A stretch of DNA of 64,000 nt from Microbulbifer hainanensis (GCF_014904735.1 NZ_JACZCR010000028.1:62001-126000), one strand, 5' to 3'. Numbered from the stretch's first letter, positions 9,728 through 18,876 are shown. Numbers and translations: made by a program. Notes: a model not told the origin generated them from the letters alone.

Positions 9728-9964
9728 CTTCTGTGCCTCCACGACAATACGCACGCAAAAATTCCACCAAACTGCAGGCTGGAAGAATTTTGTCGGGTTT
9801 GCGATCGAAATGGTTGATTGCTGCCGGCATATTGGCAAAGTCTGCCCCCAATTGGTGCAATCAAATTCGCCCGTAGCAGCCCCCGACATCCGCAACATGG
9901 CAATCATCGCCGCACGGAATGCGGGATGTCGCTCCTACAATAAAATCGGGTTCAGAGTGTTTCT

Positions 9965-11350
9965 ATGAGCATTAGCGTATTCGAACTGTTTAAAGTCGGC
10001 GTCGGCCCATCCAGCTCACACACGGTGGGCCCGATGGTCGCTGCGCGGCAGTTTGTCCAGGACCTGGATGTCGCCGGACAATTGCGCGATACCAATCGTG
10101 TACAGGTCCACCTGTACGGTTCCCTTGCCCTCACCGGTATCGGTCACGGCACTGATATGGCCGCGCTGATGGGACTGCTCGGCGAGGCTCCGGATACCAT
10201 TGACGTCGATACCATCGACGACAAAATGGCGACGATTGAGCAGGATGAAACCCTGTGTCTGTACGGCGATCACACCATCCGATTTGTACCCGGCCGCGAC
10301 CTGGTTTTCCACAACGACGAGTTCCTGCCCCAACACGCCAATGGCATGACCTGCCAGGCCTATCAGGGCGACGAGCTTCTTTTCGAGCGCAGCTACTTCT
10401 CCATCGGCGGTGGTTTCGTACTATCCGAGGAGGAATTCTCCCAGAAAGAACAGATTGCCACGCTGCTGCCCTACGACTTCAGCTCCGCCGCGCAGCTGAT
10501 GGATCTCTGCGAAAAGCACGGTTGGACTATCGCCGAACTGGCAATGACCAACGAAAAGGCTTTTCGCAGTGAAAGTGAAGTCAAGGATGCACTCTGGCAC
10601 ATCTGGGAAGTCATGGATGAGTCGATTCAACGCGGCTGCCACCAGCACGGAATTCTCCCCGGCGGGCTCAAGGTCCGCCGCCGCGCAGCGGAACTGTACC
10701 GCGAACTGAGCAAACAGTCCGATGAGGAGCGCCGCCAGGGACTCACCATCCTGGATTGGGTGAGCCTCTTCGCACTCGCGGTCAACGAGGAAAACGCCGC
10801 GCGTGGCCGTATTGTCACGGCACCGACCAATGGCGCCGCCGGCGTGATTCCCGCAGCCATCGCCTACTACGTACAGTTCGTGCACGATCCGGTCCAGCAC
10901 GGTGACCTGAAAGACCAGGTAGTGAAATTCATGCTGACGGCCGGGGCCATTGGCATGCTGTTCAAGAAAAACGCCTCGATTTCCGCAGCGGAAGTCGGCT
11001 GTCAGGGGGAGATCGGCGTGGCCTGCTCCATGGCCTCGGCGGGACTCGCGGCGGTCCAGGGCGGCACCAACCAGCAGATCGAAAACGCCGCCGAAATCGG
11101 TATGGAACACAATCTCGGCCTGACCTGCGATCCCATCGGCGGACTGGTGCAGGTGCCGTGTATCGAACGCAACACCATGGGCGCGGTAAAAGCCATCAAT
11201 GCGGCCCGCCTCGCACTGCGCGGCGACGGAGCGCACATTGTGCCGCTGGACAGCGTGATTGAAACCATGCGTCAGACCGGCATCGATATGCAGAGCAAGT
11301 ACAAGGAAACGTCACAGGGCGGGCTGGCGGTTAACGCCGTCAACTGCTAA
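9965..11350 (+). CDS. sdaA: L-serine ammonia-lyase, iron-sulfur dependent
   Basis: 461 residues, full length for the single-chain SdaA type. It deaminates L-serine to pyruvate and ammonia using a [4Fe-4S] cluster. The N-terminal beta domain begins [24 protein letters not shown], and the catalytic alpha domain carries [34 protein letters not shown] and [12 protein letters not shown]. The conserved cysteines in these blocks are the cluster ligands in the family. Preceded by about 240 bases of intergenic DNA. It converges on rsmJ, with a 10-bp inverted repeat in between. Confidence 0.96.
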   Translation: MSISVFELFKVGVGPSSSHTVGPMVAARQFVQDLDVAGQLRDTNRVQVHLYGSLALTGIGHGTDMAALMGLLGEAPDTIDVDTIDDKMATIEQDETLCLYGDHTIRFVPGRDLVFHNDEFLPQHANGMTCQAYQGDELLFERSYFSIGGGFVLSEEEFSQKEQIATLLPYDFSSAAQLMDLCEKHGWTIAELAMTNEKAFRSESEVKDALWHIWEVMDESIQRGCHQHGILPGGLKVRRRAAELYRELSKQSDEERRQGLTILDWVSLFALAVNEENAARGRIVTAPTNGAAGVIPAAIAYYVQFVHDPVQHGDLKDQVVKFMLTAGAIGMLFKKNASISAAEVGCQGEIGVACSMASAGLAAVQGGTNQQIENAAEIGMEHNLGLTCDPIGGLVQVPCIERNTMGAVKAINAARLALRGDGAHIVPLDSVIETMRQTGIDMQSKYKETSQGGLAVNAVNC

Positions 11351-11369
11351 AGCCTTCTGAAGAGTAGCT

Positions 11370-11405
11370 TCGCCGACGGAACTGCGAGATGGCACCCGTC
11401 GGCGA
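11370..11405. terminator. Inverted repeat between convergent sdaA and rsmJ
   Basis: TCGCCGACGG (11370-11379) pairs perfectly with CCGTCGGCGA (11396-11405) across a 16-base loop. It sits 20 bases after the sdaA stop and 17 bases before the rsmJ stop on the other strand. There is no T-run on either side, so it is a possible hairpin terminator or mRNA stabiliser for both genes rather than a classic Rho-independent site. Confidence 0.45.
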
Positions 11406-11421
11406 TCCCCCTCCTGCGCCG

Positions 11422-12225
11422 TCAGCCCGGCACGCCGTGCTTGGTATAGATATCGAAGCGACCCGACTTCCCTTCCAGTGTCAGCGAGGGTTTCCGTTCT
11501 CCCAGCAGCGGCGCAATTTTGGGTCGCTTGACCACCACACGGTAATAGCAAGCCGCGATTGCCGGCTCCAGTAACTCATCGGCATCGGTATCCCCGCCCA
11601 CGATCCGGTGAAAGGCCACCATTTCTTTTTTTACTTTGGCGCTTTTGCCGCGCTCGGGAAACATCGGATCCAGATAGATCACTGGTATGGAATCGGGCTG
11701 TTGCCGCTCCAGCCAGGCGGCCGCGGACACATCGGATTCATCCAGGGACAGGCGAGCGGAAATTCCCGCAAGTTCGGGATCACTCTCGGCGGCTCGGCGC
11801 AGTCGCGCCAACCCGTCGCAGAGTAGCGCCCGCACCACAGGATTCCGCTCCAGCATCAACACATCACAGCCCAGTGACGCCAGCACGAAAGCATCCCGCC
11901 CGAGCCCGGCCGTTGCATCCACTACTCGCGGATAAAAGCCACTGCGCACACCGACCGCCTTGGCGATCTGCTGTCCCTTGCCGCCACCGTACTTGCGCCG
12001 GTGGGCGGCGGCGCCGGTGACAAAGTCCACGGCAACCGGTCCCGGCGCTCCCCGACCGGTCGCACATAGCTGCAGGCGTTCGCCCCGCTGCAACACGTAA
12101 GCGGGCGAATCGATTTGGTTGGGGGCAAGGTTACCGAGGAACGGCAGCTCTAGCTCGGCAGCCAGCGCCTGGGCCGAAGGAAGGTTGTGGTCGCCGTCCG
12201 CGACAACCGCCAGATCATTTTGCAC
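11422..12225 (-). CDS. rsmJ: 16S rRNA (guanine-1516-N2)-methyltransferase RsmJ
   Basis: 267 residues. RsmJ methylates G1516 in the 3' minor domain of 16S rRNA. Diagnostic blocks are the [17 protein letters not shown] segment, the SAM motif [20 protein letters not shown], the catalytic-type motif YLDPMFPER, and the C-terminal [13 protein letters not shown] 12225 gives the expected length. The next gene on the same strand (STAS-like) starts at 12627, so the two could be co-transcribed. Confidence 0.93.
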   Translation of the reverse strand: MQNDLAVVADGDHNLPSAQALAAELELPFLGNLAPNQIDSPAYVLQRGERLQLCATGRGAPGPVAVDFVTGAAAHRRKYGGGKGQQIAKAVGVRSGFYPRVVDATAGLGRDAFVLASLGCDVLMLERNPVVRALLCDGLARLRRAAESDPELAGISARLSLDESDVSAAAWLERQQPDSIPVIYLDPMFPERGKSAKVKKEMVAFHRIVGGDTDADELLEPAIAACYYRVVVKRPKIAPLLGERKPSLTLEGKSGRFDIYTKHGVPG

Positions 12226-12258
12226 AGCATTTCCGTCATATCCGTTTCAGGGCGGATG

Positions 12259-12627
12259 CTAACCTGCCTCGGCGAGCCAATCTAGCGCCCTGCCCCGATC
12301 CGCAACGGCAAAGGGGCGCACTTCCGCGCAGACGAAATGATCGACGAGTTGCGGCATAAAGGCCAACAGGGAATGATCGGAAACGATGGCGATCTTGTGG
12401 ATATGGCGATGGTGATTGCGCACGAACTGGCAGTGTGTCACGAGGGCGGCAAAGCTCTCCCAGCCGGAAAAATCTACCGCGTCGATCAACAGCCCTTCCA
12501 GTCGACCGTGCTCGATAATCACGGGATCGACCTGCTTGGCCAGGATCGCAAAGTCATTCGGCTGCAGGGAACCCCGAGGTCGGACTTCCAGAATCGAGTG
12601 ATCGCGGAACCAGTTGTGCTCGATCAT
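12259..12627 (-). CDS. STAS/SpoIIAA-like protein
   Basis: 122 residues resembling the SpoIIAA-like/STAS-SEC14 family (PF11964 type): EVRPRGSLQPNDFAILAKQVDPVI..HGRLEGLLIDAVDFSGWESFAAL, followed by IHKIAIVSDHSLLAFMPQLVDHFVCAEVRPFAVADRGRALDWL. Members are small cytosolic proteins proposed to bind lipids or act in signalling; no function is established. No good Shine-Dalgarno sequence precedes ATG 12627. Confidence 0.72.
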   Translation of the reverse strand: MIEHNWFRDHSILEVRPRGSLQPNDFAILAKQVDPVIIEHGRLEGLLIDAVDFSGWESFAALVTHCQFVRNHHRHIHKIAIVSDHSLLAFMPQLVDHFVCAEVRPFAVADRGRALDWLAEAG

Positions 12628-12690
12628 TGAGAATAAAGACGCCGGGGCTGCGTTAATCGGCAGCCCCGGTCTCGCTTGTGGCCGGCAGAA

Positions 12691-13155
12691 TCAGTTCTGC
12701 GGCTCGTCGGAGGTATCGGACTCCTTGTCCTTGTCCCGCAGCTTGTCCATCGCGTCTTCCGTCGCATCTTTCGTGGCTTCGCCGGCATCTTTCATAGCTT
12801 CACCGGCCTTGTCTGCGGCACCTTCTACCGCTTCGCCGGCTTCCTTGGCCGCGCCTTCCACCTTCTCGCCCATCGTGTCAGCGGCTTCCTTGGCCTTGTC
12901 CATCATATCCTGGCTTTGGTCTCCGGGCGGTGTGGTGTCCGGCCGATCGGATTCCTGCTGCATGTTACTGTCGGGCGTGCCCATACCGTCGGGCGGAGGC
13001 TGCATGTTTTCATCCGGAGACTCGTTTTCCATACTTTCACTCTTCGGCTTTTCGAGTGAATCGTAGGCGTCTTTTGCCGCATGGTCGCCACCGCGCGACA
13101 TAAAGTAGCCGATGATCAGCAGCAAAATTATCAGCGGAAGTAGTAGCTTTTTCAT
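12691..13155 (-). CDS. Membrane-anchored protein with LEA-like helical repeats
   Basis: 154 residues. A short basic start and hydrophobic segment (MKKLLLPLIILLLIIGYFM) form an anchor or uncleaved signal. Next is an acidic, Pro/Met/Gln-rich low-complexity stretch (about 40-80), then a roughly 60-residue Ala/Lys/Glu/Gly block with an 11-residue-like periodicity (KEAADTMGEKVEG, KEAGEAVEGAADK, KDAGEATKDATED). This resembles LEA/apolipoprotein-like amphipathic helices linked to desiccation or membrane stress. Start at 13155 rather than 13188 because the signal-like segment begins there. Function unknown. Confidence 0.7.
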   Translation of the reverse strand: MKKLLLPLIILLLIIGYFMSRGGDHAAKDAYDSLEKPKSESMENESPDENMQPPPDGMGTPDSNMQQESDRPDTTPPGDQSQDMMDKAKEAADTMGEKVEGAAKEAGEAVEGAADKAGEAMKDAGEATKDATEDAMDKLRDKDKESDTSDEPQN

Positions 13156-13512
13156 AAACCCACCTATTGACCCCTGGCTGTTGCACAATTTGAGGCGGTG
13201 TCAGCATGTCACCTGTGAGATCCGGGAGGTTGCTCTATGTCGGCTTCCAGGAATCCCACAGCCACGCACTATGCCCCGTTGCAATCCATGGCACCAAGCG
13301 GTTCTTCACTACTTGAAACTTTGCAGAAGAAGTTGACGCCAACATTGATAAGAATAACTCGCCAAACCGGTTCTTCAAGGAACATTGTTCCTCGCATTAA
13401 GGCCGGATTGCTGTAATCAGACTAATTAATATATCGGAATGTTTTAGAAAGCGTCGCGAAACACCGGGGAAAAGTGACCAATGGGCACCCTTTTTGAGGG
13501 GGCGATAGGGCA
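13156..13512. other. Intergenic region, no gene seen
   Basis: 357 bases upstream of the helical-repeat gene and downstream of the NTR-like gene (both minus strand). The promoter of the helical-repeat gene should lie in its left part. An AT-rich patch near 13420-13440 (taattaatata) is present. No coding signal or clear hairpin was found. Confidence 0.5.
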
Positions 13513-13986
13513 TCAGCCCTGCTGATCAATCTGCTTCAGCTGGGCCAGCAGTGGCGCCGCCTCTGCTTCCGGCACTGCCGCATCACAGCTTCGCAACTGC
13601 AGCCGGCCATAGCTGTCCGGACTGGCGAAAATCAGGTAACGGCCTCCCTTGACCAGTTTTTTATCACAGGCATCGAGGCCGAGACGAAAGGCAATCAGGC
13701 GATTGGCCTCTCCCTTCCATACCTGACGGGAGACCGCTGAATAGACATAACCGAGTAGCGCCACCATTCCCGGCTCAGACAGGGCACTATCCACATCCCG
13801 ATGGATTCCAGCTATCTGAACCTGGGCAACCAACGCGGCTGACGCATAGCGCGCACCGAGATCGTCTCCAGGCGGAACTGTAGCAGCTCCGTTAGTAGAA
13901 GTTTCCTCCGCCAGCAGTGCCGGTGCGGCACCAGCCGAAAGGGTCAGCAATAGACTGGCGGCGATGCGCCCGATTCCTTTTCTCAC
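13513..13986 (-). CDS. Secreted protein, possible NTR/TIMP-like fold (GTG start)
   Basis: 157 residues starting at GTG 13986, with a GAGG ribosome-binding site 8 bases upstream and a signal peptide (RKGIGRIAASLLLTLSAGAAPALLA). The reading frame is open to 14316, but the upstream part overlaps the terminator of the OmpA-family gene and lacks a signal. The mature pattern (GYVYSAVSRQVWKGEAN..., DACDKKLVKGGRYLIFA, LQLRSCD) resembles bacterial netrin/TIMP-like domains, with strands followed by a tyrosine-rich segment and two cysteines. This is pattern resemblance only; role unknown. Confidence 0.6.
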   Translation of the reverse strand: MRKGIGRIAASLLLTLSAGAAPALLAEETSTNGAATVPPGDDLGARYASAALVAQVQIAGIHRDVDSALSEPGMVALLGYVYSAVSRQVWKGEANRLIAFRLGLDACDKKLVKGGRYLIFASPDSYGRLQLRSCDAAVPEAEAAPLLAQLKQIDQQG

Positions 13987-14106
13987 CTCGCTCACCTCTA
14001 CGTAATTTATTGCTATTCCATCAAATATTTGCCGCGAGAATTCGGCAAATCTCAACTCACGCAAAGCCTGGACGGAGCATTCGTCAAAAACACCAAATTC
14101 CGTGCC

Positions 14107-14134
14107 AAAAAAAAAGGGCACCGAAGTGCCCTTT
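14107..14134 (-). terminator. Rho-independent terminator of the OmpA-family lipoprotein gene
   Basis: On the minus strand, AAAGGGCAC - TTCG - GTGCCCTTT forms a stem with a UUCG tetraloop followed by a run of nine T. It begins about 13 bases after the stop at 14147, so it terminates the 14147-14797 transcript. It overlaps the open but probably untranslated upstream part of the NTR-like gene's frame. Confidence 0.88.
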
Positions 14135-14146
14135 CCTTTTCTCACA

Positions 14147-14797
14147 TTATTTGAGCGGTAGCAACTCCAGCTCGACGCGGCGGTTGGCCTGACGCCCGGC
14201 TTCGGAATCGTTGCTTGCCAGCGGGTAACGCTCGCCGTAACCCACCGCCTGCACTCGGCCTGCGGCAACGCCACGGCCCGTGAAGAAGTTGGCAACAGAG
14301 TTGGCGCGCTGCTCACTCAGATTCTGGTTGTAGACATCGGAACCGGTGCTGTCGGTATGGCCGCTGACGCGGATCGCGGTCTGGTCGAATTCTTTCAGCA
14401 CCAGGATCACAGAATCCAGCGTGTCGTAGAAATCTGTACGGATATCCGCCTTGTTGGTACCGAAGGTAATGTTGCCCGGCATGATCAAGCGAATATTGTC
14501 GCCTTCACGCTGTACACGGACACCGGTACCTTCAAGACGCTGGCGCAGTGCCATTTCCTGGCGATCCATGTAGTAACCGATACCGCCACCGATGGCCGCA
14601 CCGCCCAGAGCACCGGTGAGGGCCCCTTTCTTGCGGTCTTTCTTGCTCGCGGTAGCCGCACCGATGATGGCCCCGGCAACGGCACCCGCGCCGGCACCCT
14701 TGGCCGCGTTACTGGTTTTGCTTTCACCTGTATAAGGGTCCAGCGTGGTACAGCCCACCAGTGAGCTCAATGCGAGAATTGCTACCCATTTTTTCAT
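14147..14797 (-). CDS. OmpA-family outer membrane lipoprotein (YiaD-like)
   Basis: 216 residues. Lipobox LVGC puts the lipidated cysteine at 16. A glycine-rich segment (GAGAGAVAGAIIGAATA, GALTGALGGAAIGGGIGYYMD) resembles the glycine-zipper region of YiaD-type proteins. The C-terminal OmpA-like domain (about 105-216) contains NITFGTNKADIR and the peptidoglycan-binding signature with SGHTDSTGSDVYNQNLSEQRANSV and ANRRVEL. It probably tethers the outer membrane to peptidoglycan. Start 14797 is fixed by AGGAG 8 bases upstream. A strong terminator follows. Confidence 0.9.
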   Translation of the reverse strand: MKKWVAILALSSLVGCTTLDPYTGESKTSNAAKGAGAGAVAGAIIGAATASKKDRKKGALTGALGGAAIGGGIGYYMDRQEMALRQRLEGTGVRVQREGDNIRLIMPGNITFGTNKADIRTDFYDTLDSVILVLKEFDQTAIRVSGHTDSTGSDVYNQNLSEQRANSVANFFTGRGVAAGRVQAVGYGERYPLASNDSEAGRQANRRVELELLPLK

Positions 14798-15440
14798 GTA
14801 AGGTTCTCCTAACGCTTTTATCGAACAACGGGTGTCGAGAGGCGACATGCCGCCAAAACCTGAGAAGGGAAGTATCGGCGCAGCCAGCTGACTGGCAGCT
14901 GAACCGACCGCTTCAATTCGGGGACGAAGCCTAGGCGGAAACGACGTTCAGGTCTACCGACAACGACGCAATTTTGCGCGGTAACCAAAAGTGAAGAAAC
15001 TCCGGCGCTCCGGCAGGGACAGGCTTACGCTGCAGGCACCACTCTAATCCCTCCACAGCTTCTGTGGATAACTCTGTGCATGACCTCATTAAATTGAGCG
15101 CCATACGGCATCTCGCCTCGCCCGCAGCATTTTGTCTATTTTTTACCCTTCACAAATTTATCATTTAAAAACAATAACTTACAAGATTTCCAGCGCGGAG
15201 CGTACCACTTATACAGGCACCAGTGGGAGCGCCTAAAAACCTGCCCCGACATGTGGAAAACATCTTGTCAATACTTGACTGCGGGACCGGAATTATTTTT
15301 TTTAGACAATTTTACGATTAGGTAAAGGGATAGTGAGGGGAACAACTATTAGGGTACGAACGTACCCCTTAAGGTCTGACCGGCGCACAGGCGAGAAATG
15401 GCCTGCCGGTCTGGACAGGCCAATCTAAACGCTTTTTCCC
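14798..15440. other. Long intergenic region with two palindromes
   Basis: 643 bases between the OmpA-family gene (its promoter side) and slyX. No ORF with coding character was found. It is AT-rich around 15120-15180 and 15290-15330, and contains a TCCACAG-CTT-CTGTGGA inverted repeat at 15052-15068 and GGGTACGAACGTACCC at 15352-15367. A GGCCTG...CAGGCC hairpin near 15397-15422 lies just beyond the slyX stop and could be a weak terminator on the minus strand. Confidence 0.5.
15352..15367. promoter_or_regulatory. 16-bp palindrome GGGTACGAACGTACCC
   Basis: A perfect inverted repeat, GGGTACG-AA-CGTACCC, inside the long slyX/OmpA-family gap. It is short and has no T-tract, so it looks more like an operator or a small cruciform than a terminator. 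It is about 70 bases beyond the slyX stop and about 550 bases upstream of the OmpA-family start. No regulator can be assigned. Confidence 0.4.
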
Positions 15441-15668
15441 TCAATAGTGCGGGGGCTTTTCGTCACCCGGCTTGCCGCTCCCCTGCATTTCGTAGGAAAG
15501 ATCGCGGTATTTGTCACCGAGTTCCTGCAATCGAGCGATCAGAGCGCGGATATTCGCATCCTGCACGGCAATGACATCGTTGAGCTGGCTCAGGGTGTCC
15601 TCCTGGAATGCGAGGCGGCTTTCCAACTCTTCAACTCGTGCAGTCAGTTCTGCCAATGACTTTTCCAT
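15441..15668 (-). CDS. slyX: SlyX family protein
   Basis: 75 residues. Almost the whole protein is a coiled coil with leucine heptads (LAELTARVEELESRLAFQEDTLSQLNDVIAVQ), ending in the conserved PPHY-type C-terminus (KPPHY). SlyX is a small, widely conserved proteobacterial protein of unknown function. The start codon overlaps the upstream hydrolase stop by one base, so the two are translationally coupled. Confidence 0.92.
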   Translation of the reverse strand: MEKSLAELTARVEELESRLAFQEDTLSQLNDVIAVQDANIRALIARLQELGDKYRDLSYEMQGSGKPGDEKPPHY

Positions 15669-16813
15669 TACAGTAATCCGTATAGCCGCTCGACAAGGCT
15701 GACCGCGCGGCGGTCCATGAACAGGCTCTGCCCCATTCTCGTGGTGACGTAGCCAAAGCCGATGCCCTGCTCGGGATCGGCGAAACCCACGCTCCCTCCA
15801 GCGCCGGGGTGGCCAAAGCCCTGGGAGCCGCCAAAACGCAGATCCGCCGCCTTGCCACTGCGAATAAAACCACAGCCAAAACTCACATCGGCCTGCAGTA
15901 TGGCGTCTCGCCCACAGCTCTGTTCGCGGGCGGCCTCGGCGATCAGCTCCGGCGACAACAGGCTCGGTTGCTCGGCTGCGAGGTCTCCATAAATCGCCGC
16001 CAGATCACGCGCGCTGAAATGCCCGTTTGCGGCCGGAATCAGCGCCCCGCGCCAGTCCTCGCCGTTGGTGCCCATCATCAGGCTGACCGGATTAGTGAAG
16101 GCCTGCGCCACCGGACCATTGCGGTCTTCCTTGATGGCCCGGCCTACGGCGTTTTCCCGCAGCTCGGGAAGGGGCTGTTTCAACGGGCCCACATCGGCAA
16201 TGCGGGTAGACCGGTGGCCGTGTGCGCCGAATCCGCCATCCAGCTCCAGGGGGGATGCCAATGCATCCCGGTAAAGCTGTCGCAGCGGTACGCCCGCTAC
16301 CCGCTCCACCAGACCGCCGACGCTCCAGCCGTAGAAAAACGGGGCATAGCCCTGGTGGGAGCCGGGAGTCCACCAGGGTTCGGTTGCCGCGACTCGCGCA
16401 CACGCCTCTTCCCAGTCGTAGATCAGGCTATCCGCGACCTTTTCCCGAAATGCGACCAGCCCGGCCCGGTGGCACAGCAGCTGCCGGGCGGTCACTTTCT
16501 CTTTGCCTTTGGCGGCAAACTCTGGCCAGTACTCGGCCACGGGGCGGTCGAGATCCAGCCTCCCCTCGCCTACCTGCTGCATTGCCAGTACGGCCAGAAC
16601 GCCCTTTGACGAAGAAAAGACGTTGGCGAGGGTGTCCTCGGTATAGGGCACCCGGGCATCACGGTCTGCACTGCCGGCCCAGAGAGAGACAATCAGCTCG
16701 CCGTGCTGGTGCACTGCCACGGCCGCGCCGTTGTCCCCGCAGTGGCGGAAATTGTGAGCGAAGTCGTCGTACAGCGACTCGAAACCGGGGGCGCAGAAGC
16801 CGTATATTTCCAT
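15668..16813 (-). CDS. Serine hydrolase, class C beta-lactamase/EstB-type fold
   Basis: 381 residues. The catalytic SxxK motif is at residues 67-70 (VFSSSKGVL), followed by LCHRAGL, a tyrosine segment (FFYGWSVGGLVERV) in the YxN/YxW position, and FGHPGAGGSVGF in the KTG/HxG position. These features place it in the beta-lactamase-related esterases (EstB/LovD-like), which act on esters or amides; a true beta-lactamase is unlikely. No signal peptide is obvious, so probably cytosolic. It overlaps slyX by one base. Confidence 0.87.
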   Translation of the reverse strand: MEIYGFCAPGFESLYDDFAHNFRHCGDNGAAVAVHQHGELIVSLWAGSADRDARVPYTEDTLANVFSSSKGVLAVLAMQQVGEGRLDLDRPVAEYWPEFAAKGKEKVTARQLLCHRAGLVAFREKVADSLIYDWEEACARVAATEPWWTPGSHQGYAPFFYGWSVGGLVERVAGVPLRQLYRDALASPLELDGGFGAHGHRSTRIADVGPLKQPLPELRENAVGRAIKEDRNGPVAQAFTNPVSLMMGTNGEDWRGALIPAANGHFSARDLAAIYGDLAAEQPSLLSPELIAEAAREQSCGRDAILQADVSFGCGFIRSGKAADLRFGGSQGFGHPGAGGSVGFADPEQGIGFGYVTTRMGQSLFMDRRAVSLVERLYGLL

Positions 16814-17138
16814 GGGTACCCGTCCAACATCTGAATAAGGCGCGATAGTTTAGGGCCTGTTGCCTTTAAATTCGATAGCCGAGCCGGCGGCGAAGCGGTG
16901 AGTTCCAGGAATAGTTCGAAGGGCTGCAAGGTGGGAGCCGCCGGTAGCATGGTACCGATCACCCATAATGATCGCAGGGCCCAGCGATTAGCCGCTACCG
17001 CACGTCCCTTCCGGCACCAGACTGCTTTCGCGACTGAGAACAAATGGTTAGGATGGCCCCCATTCGCGCCACCGCCCCTGCAGCTTCTTGCCGGGATGCG
17101 CTTGACAGTTTGACGACCAGAGCCGGAGAACAAATGCC
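16814..17138. other. Divergent intergenic region, nothing recognised
   Basis: 325 bases between the hydrolase start (minus strand) and the thioesterase start (plus strand). Promoters for both must lie here or nearby. No ORF with a ribosome-binding site, hairpin with T-run, or repeat was recognised. Confidence 0.4.
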
Positions 17139-17603
17139 ATGACACAACAAAAGGCCATTCAGGACCAGATACCGGACAATCATTGCTTCGGGTGTGGCCC
17201 GGAAAACGCAAGTGGCCTGCAGATAAAGAGCTATTGGACGGGCAAGGACACCAGCCGCTGCGAATTTACCCCGCAGCCACACCAATGTGCCGGCCCTACA
17301 CAGTATCTAAACGGCGGTATTATCGCCACGGTGATCGACTGCCACACGATCTGTACTGCAATCGCCGATGGCTACATCCAGGCCGGGCGCGAGACAGGCA
17401 CCGGCGACAAGATCTGGTATGCCACTGGCAAGCTCGACGTTCAATATCGTGCACCGGCCGCAATCAGTGATACTGCCATCCTCGAAGCGAAAATCGTCGA
17501 ACGTACGCCAAAGAAAACCCGGCTGGAATGCACCCTCTCCAGCGGCGGACGCATCTGTGCCTCCGCCGAAGTTGTGGCAGTCCGCGTACCGGACAACTGG
17601 TAA
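17139..17603 (+). CDS. PaaI-type hotdog-fold thioesterase
   Basis: 154 residues. The N-terminus DNHCFGCGPENASGLQIKSYW matches the PaaI_thioesterase family start (CFGCGPENPxGL type), and the core LNGGIIATVIDCHTICTAIADGY carries the helix with the acidic catalytic position (IDCHT). TGKLDVQYRAPAAI continues the fold. These enzymes hydrolyse acyl-CoA thioesters. Ribosome-binding site GGAG lies at 17125-17128. It converges on the ion-channel gene, with 14 bases between stops. Confidence 0.87.
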   Translation: MTQQKAIQDQIPDNHCFGCGPENASGLQIKSYWTGKDTSRCEFTPQPHQCAGPTQYLNGGIIATVIDCHTICTAIADGYIQAGRETGTGDKIWYATGKLDVQYRAPAAISDTAILEAKIVERTPKKTRLECTLSSGGRICASAEVVAVRVPDNW

Positions 17604-17617
17604 CTGGCAGGTACGCT

Positions 17618-18457
17618 TCAGCGCAGCTTCTGCTCTTCCTCCAGCTTATAGCCGCAGTGTTTGCAATACTCGGCATCAACGTCGTGCCCTGAGCGGCTGC
17701 AGTTATCGCAGCGGCGCAGGGTGCGCTCCCTGCCGATTTCCGACGCCAGCTCTGCGGTAACGATACCGGTGGGCACCGCAATGATCGAATAACCGATCAA
17801 CATGGTAAGCGATGCGATAGCCTGCCCCCACGACGTCTGTGGCGTGATATCCCCAAAGCCCACTGTGGTGATGGTGACAATGGTCCAGTAGATACTCTTG
17901 GGAATACTGCTGAATCCGTGGCGGGGCCCTTCCACCAGATACATGATCGCACCGAAAATCACACACAGCACCAGCATGCTGGCGTAAAACACCATGATTT
18001 TACGTCGCGACTGCCACAGTGAACGGAGCAGCAGATTCGCATCCCGCATGAAATGGATCAGCTTCAGGATCCGGAATATCCTCAGTACCCGTAGTAACCG
18101 GATCACCAGCAGTGTGTGGGCTCCGGTAAACACCAAGGCCAGATAACTGGGCAAGATCGCCAGCAGATCCACTAGACCGTAGAAGCTGAATATATAGGCG
18201 CGGCGATTGACTGAGCAGTAAATGCGCAGGAAATATTCAATGGTAAAAAGCCCGGTGAAAATCCACTCCAGGATAAAAAACATCTCCCCGTAACGGGAGC
18301 CAAAGCGCTCGACCGACACCAGCAATACCAGCACCACGCTGGTCAAAATGGCCCAGATCAAAAAAACATCAAAATTTTTCCCCGCCGGCGTATCCGTGCC
18401 GAAGATCACTTCATTGAGATATTTACGCATACCGGTCAACGGCATCAGCTTCTCCAA
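17618..18457 (-). CDS. Voltage-gated-type potassium channel with C-terminal zinc ribbon
   Basis: 279 residues with six transmembrane segments. The S4-like helix IRLLRVLRIFRILKL (119-133) has regularly spaced arginines, and the pore selectivity filter TTVGFGD is at 197-203, typical of K+ channels of the ion_trans superfamily. After S6 the short cytoplasmic tail contains a zinc ribbon with two CxxC pairs (C250/C253 and C265/C268). No RCK domain is present. The length fits bacterial Kv-like subunits, which act as tetramers. The tail may sense metal or redox state or just stabilise assembly; this is inference. Confidence 0.9.
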   Translation of the reverse strand: MEKLMPLTGMRKYLNEVIFGTDTPAGKNFDVFLIWAILTSVVLVLLVSVERFGSRYGEMFFILEWIFTGLFTIEYFLRIYCSVNRRAYIFSFYGLVDLLAILPSYLALVFTGAHTLLVIRLLRVLRIFRILKLIHFMRDANLLLRSLWQSRRKIMVFYASMLVLCVIFGAIMYLVEGPRHGFSSIPKSIYWTIVTITTVGFGDITPQTSWGQAIASLTMLIGYSIIAVPTGIVTAELASEIGRERTLRRCDNCSRSGHDVDAEYCKHCGYKLEEEQKLR

Positions 18458-18876
18458 AACATAATTCTGTATCGGCGCTCATTGTAAACGTCGCCTACGA
18501 ATTCGGTCTCAACTATTCCAGATCCATGGGCGAGCGCCTCATCTTGAATGGCTATTTTTTGGCCGACGTGTTCGTCGGTTCAAATTCTATGTCCATATTC
18601 ACGATGCCAGCCAGCCCGCTCAAACTTCGTGTCGATGGCTTACGCGCGCTTTTAATTTCCATAAATGTCGCAAAAGACAGGCAAATTTTCGCCAAAAGCA
18701 TTAAATGACAAAGATATTTGGTTGATCTGTACCGACACCTGAGATCTACTTGCATCACATAATAAATGCCAACTCGATCACATTTAATGTGTTGTTTTTT
18801 TGTTTTGCGTTTATTTGCAGATCCAAAAGGAAATCTGGCGATCTGGCCAGAATAAAAATATTAAGGGGGAACTCCT
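18458..18876. other. Divergent AT-rich promoter region
   Basis: 419 bases between the channel gene (minus) and the PKD-like lipoprotein gene (plus). It is distinctly AT-rich from 18640 onward. A CACAT-TTA-ATGTG palindrome (18779-18791) followed by seven T could be an operator or weak hairpin. Short open frames here have no ribosome-binding site and no recognisable product. Confidence 0.45.

Noticed and set aside
15052..15071. TTATCCACA-type DnaA box next to an inverted repeat, suggesting an origin
   Set aside because: Only one box is present, with no dnaA/dnaN/gyrB genes and no cluster of further boxes.
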